A stretch of DNA of 32,978 nucleotides, taken from assembly GCF_001432305.1 (NCBI RefSeq), contig NZ_KQ483358.1:1853972-1886949 (forward strand). Direction: 5' to 3'. How positions within the stretch are numbered: position 1 is the stretch's first letter; the number at the start of each line of letters is the position of its first letter. Origin of the DNA: Curvibacter sp. PAE-UM (GTDB lineage Bacteria; Pseudomonadota; Gammaproteobacteria; Burkholderiales; Burkholderiaceae_C). The notes under the pieces are model-generated. The model was not told the origin of the DNA. It did no database searches and was given only the letters and a program-made list of their open reading frames with translations. The position numbers were made by a program, and so were the translations under genes. Below, piece by piece: positions 22,190 through 29,950 of the stretch.

Positions 22190-24420
22190 GCGACAGAGCT
22201 GGGGTATTGGACAGCTACCATCTGGGCGAAGTGCTGAAGACGTCGGCGAGGAAGCTCGGCGAGCGTTGTGGCGCCTCCGCTGTTGACATGTTGGCTCGCC
22301 GCTTGGCCGAGTACATTGGCTCCGCCGAAGACGACAAGTATTCATACATCTGGCGCTCGGCGATTGAAGACCACGAGCAGGATGCTCACAAAGATGACAC
22401 GCGCGCCAAACTTGTTGATGCCGTCCGTGATGCTGCTCTAGGTGCTACGAGCACCAGCTCTCCCGCGGCTATGGCCGTTGCGGAGTCGCTTCTTCAATCT
22501 CCCTATCCGACGCTTAATCGCGTGGGAATCTATGTGTGTGGCGAGCACTACGGAACCGTCGGAGCAGCCTTTTGGGAATGCGCAAAGGAGAGATGGTTTC
22601 TCGACGTTCATTACTGGCATGAACTCTATTGGCTCATCAACAAGGCCTTCTCCAAATTCTCCGCCTCCCAAAGGGCTCAGTTTTTGCGCTTCGTAGAGCA
22701 ACTCAAAGCGGATTGGGCGGACGAATCACGGCAGGAGGAGTGGGACGAAACCCACAAGCGTGACCTCTTGCATCCGGCGTTCGGGCTGGGCGACACAGAG
22801 GTAGATGAGAAGTACCAAGCCCTGGTGCAACGTTGGGGACCGGTGCGAGACCACCCAGATTTCCATACCTACTCCACCAGCGGGCGGGTCGGAGACCGAA
22901 GCCCCGTAGCATCCGATGCGCTGGTTGGCATGTCTGACGCGGAGTTGGTGGCCTGCCTCAAGGGCTTTGTTCCAGATGCTCGAAGTTGGGATGGCCCGAC
23001 ATACCGAGGACTTGCCTCGTCAATCTCTGCCGCAGTGAGGGCCAGCGATGATGGCTTTGCTCAACGAATCGGCCTCTTCGCTGACTTGGCACGTCCATCC
23101 CAACATGGCCTGCTTCGGGGACTCAAGGAACGGTGGTCTGACGACAAGCGAGACATCAATTGGCCAGCGACGTTGTCGCTTGTACAGGCAATCGTTTCCT
23201 CGCCGGCCTTCAGAGTCGATTTGGCTGCAGACCCGCCGAAAGGGTGGGAGCCTTCCGTGCATTGGGTTGTGAGCGACATTGCCGACCTCTTGAAGAGCGC
23301 ATCAGGAACAGAGCGCCACCTGCCATCGGAGCTCTACAAGTCTGGCCTTCAAGTTCTGCGTCTTGTACTCGACGCCACCCCTACAGAGGCCGGACAGTCG
23401 AACGATGCCGTTTCGCATGCAATCAACTCCCCAAGGGGTCGGGCTCTGGAGTCTTTCATTCATCTCGCGCTGGCAATGCGACGCGAGGAGGTTGCGGCAA
23501 AGTTAGGTTCAGGTGAGACCTGGGTCGCAGTCGGACCGGTGTTTGATGCCGAACTGGCAACCAGCGAGTCCGGGCTGAATGCTGACTTCTCGGCGATGGC
23601 CGGGATGTACTGCGCGAACTTCCACTACATAAACGCAGAGTGGACGGAAGCCAACTTTGACAGGCTCTTCTCGTCCACCAGCGAAGCAGCTTGGAAGTGC
23701 GCGGCGCAAGGCTTCGCGTATCAACACCACCTGTACGACTGGCTATTTGAGCGCCTTGTCACAGGCGGGCACCTGAGGAGGATGGTTTACTCGGAAGGCC
23801 TCCCTGACCAGGTGGCGGAGAGAGCTCTGCAGTTCCTGGGGCTTGCCTATCTTGAAGGCATGGAGAGCCTCGATGGAGGCGGGCTTCTCAGCGAACTCGT
23901 TGCGGAGCTGAGGGTCAAGGATCTATCGCAGTTGTGCTGGTACTTTTGGACACTTCGGGGGAAGGCTGCCTCTTCCGCCCGCACGTCCAAGATACTGACG
24001 TTCTGGATGAAGGTGGCAGAGCAGGTTCGGGCAAACCGAGCCAACGTGCCTGAACTACAGTCGGCCCTCAGCCAGCTGGCGGTCTTCATTCACGAGCTAA
24101 CGCCGGTCGCGTTAGAGGCATTGGTTGAGGCGGCGCCGCACGCGCAGGTTGGGCATCATGGCTACATGCTGGTCGAGAACCTTGCGCGTCTTGCGAACCA
24201 GTATCCAAAAGAGGTGGCCGCCATCTTCCGCGCAGCGATGTCCGGCTTCTTGCCTGACTACCGCAAGGAGGACGTAATTCGATGCGTCAATTGGTTGGCG
24301 GAGGCGGGCGAGGTCGAAGAAGCCGAGCGGATATGCAACGCTTACGCGGACCGGGGCTCGACACTACTAAAGGACACATACGAGGCATTGCGTGCGAGAC
24401 AGCGTGCGCCGAGTAGCTAA
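22186..24420 (+). CDS. Large helical partner of the SIR2 protein, 744 aa, family unassigned
   Basis: Not a family I can name with confidence. The sequence is rich in Leu, Ala, Trp and charged residues, with no P-loop, no nuclease signature, no signal peptide and no membrane segment. It reads as a long alpha-helical (HEAT/TPR-like) solenoid. Notable segments are YSYIWRSAIEDHEQD near residues 51-65, WKCAAQGFAYQHHLYDWLFERLV in the middle and HHGYMLVENLARLANQYPKEVAAIF near the end. The end is reminiscent of the DUF4020-like tails I associate with SIR2 proteins (low confidence). ATG 22186 overlaps the SIR2 stop (ATGA) and has GGGGAG five bases before it, so it is a true separate start under translational coupling. 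Likely the sensor, scaffold or inhibitor half of a two-protein defence system. Combined length with SIR2 is 1250 residues. Confidence 0.82.
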   Translation: MSDRAGVLDSYHLGEVLKTSARKLGERCGASAVDMLARRLAEYIGSAEDDKYSYIWRSAIEDHEQDAHKDDTRAKLVDAVRDAALGATSTSSPAAMAVAESLLQSPYPTLNRVGIYVCGEHYGTVGAAFWECAKERWFLDVHYWHELYWLINKAFSKFSASQRAQFLRFVEQLKADWADESRQEEWDETHKRDLLHPAFGLGDTEVDEKYQALVQRWGPVRDHPDFHTYSTSGRVGDRSPVASDALVGMSDAELVACLKGFVPDARSWDGPTYRGLASSISAAVRASDDGFAQRIGLFADLARPSQHGLLRGLKERWSDDKRDINWPATLSLVQAIVSSPAFRVDLAADPPKGWEPSVHWVVSDIADLLKSASGTERHLPSELYKSGLQVLRLVLDATPTEAGQSNDAVSHAINSPRGRALESFIHLALAMRREEVAAKLGSGETWVAVGPVFDAELATSESGLNADFSAMAGMYCANFHYINAEWTEANFDRLFSSTSEAAWKCAAQGFAYQHHLYDWLFERLVTGGHLRRMVYSEGLPDQVAERALQFLGLAYLEGMESLDGGGLLSELVAELRVKDLSQLCWYFWTLRGKAASSARTSKILTFWMKVAEQVRANRANVPELQSALSQLAVFIHELTPVALEALVEAAPHAQVGHHGYMLVENLARLANQYPKEVAAIFRAAMSGFLPDYRKEDVIRCVNWLAEAGEVEEAERICNAYADRGSTLLKDTYEALRARQRAPSS

Positions 24421-24567
24421 GGGCAGCGAGCTGGGTAGCAAAGGAATTGCGTGGCAGGACTCGTCCGTCTGCTTGCGCCCATCCGAGATCGGTGAGTGTC
24501 GTCTTTGAGTCGAAAACTAGCACCGACCCTGCTCGGAACCCGCGCAGGCGTCAGCCCCCGACCCCGC

Positions 24568-27024
24568 TCAAATATGCCCCAGCGCCCGCAACACCTTCTC
24601 CGGCGTGACCGGCTGTGACCAGCATTCCGCCTTGAGCGGGCGCAGCGCGTCGTTGATGGCATTCACCACCGCGCCCGGCGCGCCGGCCGTGCCGGCTTCG
24701 CCCGCGCCCTTGGCGCCCAGCACCGAGCTGCGCGTGGGCGTCTCCACGTGCGCGACCACGATGTCGGGCATCTCGCCGGCCATGGGCACCAGGTAGTCGG
24801 CCATGCTGCCGTTGGTCATCAGGCCTTCGTCGTCGTACAGGCATTCCTCGAACAGCGCACCGCCGATGCCCTGCACGATGGCGCCGCGGATCTGTTCGTC
24901 CACCAGCTTGGGGTTGATGACGCGGCCGCAGTCTTCCACCGCCCAGTGCTTGAGCAGTTTCACAAAGCCGGTCTCGGTGTCCACCTCCACATAGGAGGCC
25001 TGCACGCCGTTGGTGAAGATGAAGGGGTAGTCACGCTGCGCGTAGTGGCGCGTGACCACCAGTTCCGAGGTGAAACCCGCCGGCAGCGTGTCCGGGCGGT
25101 AGTAGGCCACGCGGCCCAGTTCCTTCAGGTCCAGCAGGGTTGCGCCGCTCACGGCGTCCTTCACCACGCCGGCGCTGACGGTCAGGCCGGTGGCGTCGCG
25201 TTGCAGGATGGCCTCGGCCACTTTCAGGATGTTGCTGCGCAGGGCCAGGCCGGCTTGCAGCACGGCTTCGCCGCCGATGCCGGCGCCGCGCGAAGCCCAG
25301 GTGCCGCCGCCATAGGGCACGGTCTCCGTGTCGCCGGTCACCAGGCGCACCGCGCTCATGGGCACGCCCACGGCGTCGGCCGCGATCTGCGCGAAGATGG
25401 CCTCGGTGCCCTGGCCCTGTTCGCCCACGCTCACCATCACGGCCACGCCGCCGGTGGGCTCCAGCCGGATGGTGGCGCCATCCTGCGAGGAGATGCGCGC
25501 GCCGCCCACGCCGTAGAAGGCGGCGCTGGGGTTGGTCAGTTCGATCAGGGTGGCAAAGCCGATGCCGCGGTAGATGCCCTTGGCGCGCAGCGCGGCCTGT
25601 TCGGCGCGCAGCGCGGGGTAGTCCATCAGCGCCTCGATCTTGCGCAGACAGGCTTCATGCGAGAGCACCTCCAGCTTGATGCCGGATGCGCCGGTGGCCG
25701 GGTAGGCGTGGTCGGGGATGACGTTGCGCTGGCGGAAGGCCAGCGGGTCCATGCCCAGCTTGGCTGCGGCCAGGTCCACCAGGCCTTCGGTCACGGCGCA
25801 GGCAATCGGGTGGCCCACGCCGCGGTATTGGCAGGTGGGCGTTTTGTTGAGGAAGACCACGCTGAGCTTGGCGCGGTAGGCCTTGTGCTTGTAGGGGCCG
25901 CCGGTGAGGTTGACGACCTGGTTGCCCTCGATGCCGCTGGTGCGCGGGAACATGGAGAAGGGGCCGATGCCGGTGACGTCGTCGATCTCGAAGGCCAGGA
26001 TGTCGCCCTGCTTGTTGGCGGCAATCCGGCCCTTGATGCGGTGTTCGCGCGCATGGATGTCGCTGGTGAAAGACTCCAGCCGGTCGGCCACGAACTTCAC
26101 CGGGCGCTTGAGCAGGATGGAGACGGCCACGGTGGCGAAGTCGTCCGGGTAGGCGTGCACCTTGATGCCGAAGGACCCGCCCACGTCCTTGCAGATCACG
26201 CGCACGGCCGATTCAGCCAGGCCGAACTGGCGCGAGTACAGGTCCTGCATCATGTGCGGCGCCTGCTGCGAGTGGTAGACGGTGAGCTGGCCGGCGGCCG
26301 GGTTGTAGTCGGCAATCTGGCAGCGCGGCTCCAGCGTGACGCCGGTGTGGCGGCCGAAGTCGAAGGTGGCCTCGGCCACCACGTCGGCCTGGGCAAAGGC
26401 CTCGTCCACGCCGCCGGTGTCCAGGCTGCGCGCGAAGCACAGGTTGTCGCCGAGCTCGGGGTGGATCACCGGCGTCTCGGGCGCCAGCGCGGTGTTCATG
26501 TCCAGCGCGGCGGGCAGGGCTTCCCATTCCACCTGCACGTACTGCAGCGCGTCCTCGGCCTCGGCGCGGGTCTTGGCCACCACGGCCACCACGGGCTCGC
26601 CCTGCCAGCAGGCGCGGTCGATGGCCATGGGGTATTGCGGTGCCGACTTGATGCCGGCCAGGTGCGTGAGGGTGGCCACCCAGGGCTTGCAGATGGCGGC
26701 CAGGTCCGGGCCGTCGTAGACGCCCAATACGCCGGGCATCATGCGCGCGTAGTCGCGCTCGATGCGCAGGATCTTCATGTGCGCCACCGGCGAGCGCCAG
26801 AACACCACATGGGCCATGCGCGGCAGTTCCAGGTCGTCCACATACTGGCCGCGGCCTTCGGTCAGGCGTTCGATGTTGGGGCGCGGGATGGCCTGGCCGA
26901 TGTGGCGTGCATCCTTGAGCGGGCCGGTGAGCGGCTCGGCCACCGGGGTGTGCGGTGCCTCGGCGCGTGCGGCCTGCGCGTCTTCCAGCGATTTCTTCAG
27001 GGCGCGTGACTCGGGGGCGTTCAT
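24568..27024 (-). CDS. Xanthine dehydrogenase-family molybdopterin-binding large subunit (form II CoxL-like)
   Basis: An 818-residue catalytic subunit of a molybdenum hydroxylase. It carries the molybdopterin cytosine dinucleotide and Mo centre that inserts water-derived oxygen into a substrate C-H bond. Seen: GRGQYVDDL near 58-65, the GGSFGIK loop at 282-288, QYRGVGHPIA at 399-408 and GAKGAGEAG near 771-778 (Glu776, the expected catalytic base). True aerobic CO dehydrogenase (form I) has AYxCSFR with the Cu-binding Cys; here the loop is QYRGVGH, close to the AYRGAGR of form II. CO oxidation is therefore unlikely, and the substrate is probably an aldehyde, purine or N-heterocycle. Last gene of a four-gene - strand operon, overlapping the 2Fe-2S gene by 4 bp, with AGGAG seven bases before its ATG. 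Confidence 0.93.
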   Translation of the reverse strand: MNAPESRALKKSLEDAQAARAEAPHTPVAEPLTGPLKDARHIGQAIPRPNIERLTEGRGQYVDDLELPRMAHVVFWRSPVAHMKILRIERDYARMMPGVLGVYDGPDLAAICKPWVATLTHLAGIKSAPQYPMAIDRACWQGEPVVAVVAKTRAEAEDALQYVQVEWEALPAALDMNTALAPETPVIHPELGDNLCFARSLDTGGVDEAFAQADVVAEATFDFGRHTGVTLEPRCQIADYNPAAGQLTVYHSQQAPHMMQDLYSRQFGLAESAVRVICKDVGGSFGIKVHAYPDDFATVAVSILLKRPVKFVADRLESFTSDIHAREHRIKGRIAANKQGDILAFEIDDVTGIGPFSMFPRTSGIEGNQVVNLTGGPYKHKAYRAKLSVVFLNKTPTCQYRGVGHPIACAVTEGLVDLAAAKLGMDPLAFRQRNVIPDHAYPATGASGIKLEVLSHEACLRKIEALMDYPALRAEQAALRAKGIYRGIGFATLIELTNPSAAFYGVGGARISSQDGATIRLEPTGGVAVMVSVGEQGQGTEAIFAQIAADAVGVPMSAVRLVTGDTETVPYGGGTWASRGAGIGGEAVLQAGLALRSNILKVAEAILQRDATGLTVSAGVVKDAVSGATLLDLKELGRVAYYRPDTLPAGFTSELVVTRHYAQRDYPFIFTNGVQASYVEVDTETGFVKLLKHWAVEDCGRVINPKLVDEQIRGAIVQGIGGALFEECLYDDEGLMTNGSMADYLVPMAGEMPDIVVAHVETPTRSSVLGAKGAGEAGTAGAPGAVVNAINDALRPLKAECWSQPVTPEKVLRALGHI

Positions 27025-27533
27025 GCGGCGGCTCCTACGCGGCGGGTGGCCAGCACTTCACAGACAGCGTCGACGATGGCCTGGTAGCCGGTGCAGCGGC
27101 AGTAGTTGCCGCTCATCCATTCGCGCACTTCCTCGCGGCTGGCGCCGGGCTTGTGTTCGAGCAGCTCACTGGCGGCCATCAGCATGCCCGAGGTGCAGAA
27201 GCCGCACTGCAGGGCGTTGTGGCGGATGAAGGCCTGCTGCAGGTCGCGGATGCTGCCGCGCTCGGTGAGGCCTTCGATGGTTTCCACGCGCCGGCCGTCG
27301 GCCTGCACGGCCAGCACCAGGCAGCCGCGCACCACGGTGTCGTCCAGCCGCACGGTGCAGGCGCCGCACACACCGTGCTCGCAGCCCAGGTGCGAGCCCT
27401 TGAGGCCCAGGCTTTCGCGCAGGAAATCGACCAGGTGCGTGCGGGGCTGCACCGCGTGCTGGCCGCAGTGGCCGTTGACAGTGATGGTGACCGGGCGGGC
27501 GCCCGTGTCGAGTTCGTCGGGAGCTTCGTGCAT
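27021..27533 (-). CDS. 2Fe-2S small subunit of the molybdenum hydroxylase
   Basis: A 170-residue electron-transfer subunit with two 2Fe-2S clusters. The plant-ferredoxin-type cluster is held by GCEHGVCGACTV (Cys51, 56, 59) and Cys71. The second helical cluster is held by QCGFCTSGM (Cys110, 113) and YCRCTGY (Cys145, 147). It passes electrons from the Mo site to FAD. All eight cysteines are present and the length is normal for CoxS/XdhC-type subunits, with a slightly long N-terminus. GAGGA lies eight bases before the ATG. It sits 21 bp after the FAD subunit gene and overlaps the large subunit gene by 4 bp, the usual arrangement for stoichiometric synthesis. Confidence 0.95.
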   Translation of the reverse strand: MHEAPDELDTGARPVTITVNGHCGQHAVQPRTHLVDFLRESLGLKGSHLGCEHGVCGACTVRLDDTVVRGCLVLAVQADGRRVETIEGLTERGSIRDLQQAFIRHNALQCGFCTSGMLMAASELLEHKPGASREEVREWMSGNYCRCTGYQAIVDAVCEVLATRRVGAAA

Positions 27534-27554
27534 CGTGCTTGTCCTCGTCGGCGT

Positions 27555-28427
27555 TCAGGCCTGCAGCGCGGGCTGCTGGGTCAGGGTGTGGAGGGCGCGC
27601 TTGAGCATCACGCCCACCAGGTGCTGCTTGGCCGCAGGGCTGTGGGTCAGGTCGCCCTCGATCTGCAGCTCGGCGCGCAGCGTCTGCAGCGCCTGCGCCA
27701 GCACCGCCTGGCTGAGTCGCTGGCCGTCGAGCACTTGCTCGGTGGCGGTCGAGCGCTGCGGCATGCTGCCGGTGCCCAGCCAGGCCAGGCGCACCTGGCC
27801 CAGCACGCCGTTCTGCAGCTGTGCGCCCGCGGCCAGGCCGACCACGGCGTAGTCGCCATGGCGGCGCGAGAGCTCGTCGAAGACGAAGTGCTGACCGGCG
27901 GCGGCCAGCGGCAGTTCGCAGGCCACGATCATCTCGTTGGGGAGGAGCGTGGTCGTGTACAGGCCGGTGTAGAAATCTTTCGCGGCAATGCGGCGTTCAC
28001 CCGCCACGCTGCGCGCCACCACCACGCCGTCGAGTGCCAGCAGGCAGGCCGGCCACTCGGCGGCCGGGTCGCCATAGGCGATGGAGCCGCAGAAGGTGCC
28101 CAGGTTGCGGATGGCGCGGTGCGCGATGTGGGGCGCGGCCATGGCCAGCAGTGGCGCGTGGCGCGCCACCTCGGCTGACGCTTCGATCTCGCTGTGCGTG
28201 ACCATGGCACCGATGCGCAGCGTGTTGCCGCTGAGCTGCAGGCCGCGCAGCGCGGCCACGCCTTGCAGGTCGATCAGCAGGGCGGGTTCGGACAGGCGCA
28301 TGTTCAGCGTGGCCAGCAGGGTCTGGCCGCCGGCCAGCAGGCGGGCTTCGTCACGGTGGCGGTCGAGCAGGGCCAGCACCTCGGCGAGCTGCCGGGGGCG
28401 GGCGTAGGAAAAGGCGGGGGCTTTCAT
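27555..28427 (-). CDS. FAD-binding middle subunit of the molybdenum hydroxylase
   Basis: A 290-residue CoxM/XdhB-type FAD subunit that receives electrons from the 2Fe-2S clusters and passes them to an acceptor such as quinone or oxygen. The FAD pyrophosphate loop LLAGGQTLLATLNMRL at 30-45 and the second loop RNLGTFCGSIAYGDPAAE at 107-124 are both present. The C-terminal CO_deh_flav_C domain follows from about residue 175 (DELSRRHGDYAVVGLAAGA). GAGGA lies eight bases before the ATG. It is the second gene of the operon, 40 bp after coxG. Confidence 0.94.
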   Translation of the reverse strand: MKAPAFSYARPRQLAEVLALLDRHRDEARLLAGGQTLLATLNMRLSEPALLIDLQGVAALRGLQLSGNTLRIGAMVTHSEIEASAEVARHAPLLAMAAPHIAHRAIRNLGTFCGSIAYGDPAAEWPACLLALDGVVVARSVAGERRIAAKDFYTGLYTTTLLPNEMIVACELPLAAAGQHFVFDELSRRHGDYAVVGLAAGAQLQNGVLGQVRLAWLGTGSMPQRSTATEQVLDGQRLSQAVLAQALQTLRAELQIEGDLTHSPAAKQHLVGVMLKRALHTLTQQPALQA

Positions 28428-28467
28428 GGGCGGGGTCCTCGCAGCAGATGTTTAGCGTGCGTCTTGC

Positions 28468-29103
28468 TCAGCGCAGCCAGTGCGCGCCCATCCACACACC
28501 CAGCGCGGTGGAGGCCACGCCCGCAGCAAACCAGAGCAGGCGCGGTTTTTCCTTCTCGAACCAGCCGCCGGCAGCGACCGGTAGCGCGCCCGGGGCGCCA
28601 GGTGCCACCACCGGCAGACCAGCCACTGGAGCGGCCAGGGCCAGCGGCAGGGCCGGCACGGGGGCGGCGCTGAGCTGGGCCTTGAAGGCCTCGAAGAAAC
28701 GCTCGGACAGCTGGCGCGCGGAGGCGTCGATCAGGCGGCCGCCGATCTGGCCCAGCTTGCCCGCCACCGAGGCCTGCGCGGTGTAGTCCAGGCGCGTACC
28801 TTCGGCCACGGCGGCCAGCGTGATGACCGAACGGCCCTTGGCAAAACCGGCGCTGCCGCCCGAGCCTTCGAAGTTGAGCGTGTAGCCCTGCAGCGGGCGC
28901 ACGTCGGTGATCAGTACCTTGCCGACGAAGTTGGCGCGCACCGGCCCGAGCTTGAGCAGCACGCGCGCGTGCATTTCTTCGGGAGAGATCTGGCGCACTT
29001 CCTCGCAGCCGGGGATGCACAGGCGCAGCACGTCGGGATTGTTCAGGGCCTGCCAGACCTGGTCCGGCGTGGAGGGAATGGTCACGCTGCCTTGTAATTC
29101 CAT
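28468..29103 (-). CDS. coxG: CoxG-like SRPBCC protein with C-terminal membrane tail
   Basis: A 211-residue CoxG-family protein. Residues 1-150 form an SRPBCC/START-like lipid- or quinone-binding fold (SVTIPSTPDQVWQALNNPDVLRLCIPGCE at the N-terminus, YTAQASVAGKLGQIGGRLID near 127-146). A Pro/Ala-rich linker (about 148-180) leads to one transmembrane helix at about 190-208 that ends in WLR. Proteins of this kind tether molybdenum hydroxylases such as CO dehydrogenase to the inner membrane and help electrons reach the quinone pool. Finding it first in the operon implies that this hydroxylase too is membrane-attached and respiratory. The symbol follows the family, not a CO-specific role. Confidence 0.9.
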   Translation of the reverse strand: MELQGSVTIPSTPDQVWQALNNPDVLRLCIPGCEEVRQISPEEMHARVLLKLGPVRANFVGKVLITDVRPLQGYTLNFEGSGGSAGFAKGRSVITLAAVAEGTRLDYTAQASVAGKLGQIGGRLIDASARQLSERFFEAFKAQLSAAPVPALPLALAAPVAGLPVVAPGAPGALPVAAGGWFEKEKPRLLWFAAGVASTALGVWMGAHWLR

Positions 29104-29156
29104 GGGGCTGTCCTGTGTCGTTTCGGTGGCTTGGGGTTTGTCCTGATTCAGGCTTA

Positions 29157-29186
29157 TTGACCAAGCGTTAAATTAACCCGGACTAT
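29157..29186 (+). promoter_or_regulatory. Candidate divergent control region (TTGACC ... GTTAAATTAAC)
   Basis: The 94-bp gap between coxG (- strand) and the TetR gene (+ strand) is AT-rich for this genome. It contains TTGACC (29157-29162), a good -35 match, and the short palindrome GTTAA-A-TTAAC (29167-29177). A -10 match on the + strand is poor (GACTAT, 18-base spacer). A site for the TetR regulator is expected here; the exact operator cannot be fixed by eye. Confidence 0.4.
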
Positions 29187-29197
29187 CAAGCAAGCCC

Positions 29198-29926
29198 GTG
29201 GCCACATCCATCCGTAAAAACCCTGTCAAGCCCCCCGCCGAAGCGGCCGCGCCGCGGCGCCGGCTGTCGCCGGCCGAGCGCGAGCGGCTGATCGTGGAAG
29301 GGGCGGTGCGCTTCTTCTCCGAGCACGGGCTCGACGGCCAGCTGCGCGACCTGGCGCGCGAACTCGACATCACCCACACCTTGCTCTACCACTACTTCCC
29401 GACCAAGCAGGCCCTGATCGAGCGTGTCTACGCCGACCTGTTCGCCGCGCGCTGGGAGCGCGAGTGGGAGGAGCTGCTGGACGACAAGTCACTGGACGTG
29501 GAGACCAAGCTCACGCGCTTCTATACCAAGTACGCCAAGCGCATCCTGGAGCGCGACTGGGTGCGTGTGTTCGTCTTCTCGGGCCTGAGCGACCGCTACA
29601 TCACCGACCGTTATTTCGCCCTGCTGGGCGAGAAGCTGTTTCCGCGCCTGGTGCGCGAGAGCCGGCGCTACCTGGGCCTGCCCAACCGCGCCAAGCCCAC
29701 GCCGCGCGAGATGGAGCTGCTCATGGGCCTGCACGGCAGCATCTTCTACATGGGCATGCGCCGCTGGGTGTATGGCCTGGAAAAACCGGGCAGCAAGTCC
29801 GATCCGTTTGACGAGGTGTTCGTGCACGACCGCGTGCTGGGCTACCTGCAGACCTTGCCCGAAGTCTTTGGCCAGGGCAGCCAACCCCGCGCCAGAAGCC
29901 GGGCCCCCGAGCTCGCACTGGCCTAG
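29198..29926 (+). CDS. TetR/AcrR-family transcriptional regulator
   Basis: A 242-residue TetR regulator. After a basic, Pro/Ala-rich extension (1-24), residues about 25-78 form the DNA-binding domain: RERLIVEGAVRFFSEHGLDGQLRDLARELDITHTLLYHYFPTKQALIERVY region, with the recognition helix at THTLLYHYF. The rest is the helical ligand-binding and dimer domain (FRG motif not recognised). The start appears to be GTG at 29198, with a poor ribosome site and only about 12 bases from the likely promoter, so the transcript may be nearly leaderless. It leads the + strand unit (VOC protein, monooxygenase, receptor) and faces the molybdenum hydroxylase operon, so it probably controls both in response to the substrate. 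Confidence 0.9.
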   Translation: MATSIRKNPVKPPAEAAAPRRRLSPAERERLIVEGAVRFFSEHGLDGQLRDLARELDITHTLLYHYFPTKQALIERVYADLFAARWEREWEELLDDKSLDVETKLTRFYTKYAKRILERDWVRVFVFSGLSDRYITDRYFALLGEKLFPRLVRESRRYLGLPNRAKPTPREMELLMGLHGSIFYMGMRRWVYGLEKPGSKSDPFDEVFVHDRVLGYLQTLPEVFGQGSQPRARSRAPELALA

Positions 29927-29950
29927 ACGCCCTACGAAGGAGAAACCGAG

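Noticed and set aside
22150-22210. Frameshift joining the SIR2 and helical genes into one broken gene
   Set aside because: A good Shine-Dalgarno sequence and an ATGA overlap support two genuine, coupled genes; kept only as an item to check against fused homologues.
24748-27009. 753-codon + strand open frame opposite the molybdopterin subunit
   Set aside because: Shadow of a high-GC gene; the translation is His/Gly/Val-rich without domains, while the - strand frame has all hydroxylase motifs and a ribosome site.
24568-29103. True aerobic CO dehydrogenase (coxMSL)
   Set aside because: The large subunit has QYRGVGH instead of the AYxCSFR loop, so the Cu-binding cysteine is absent.
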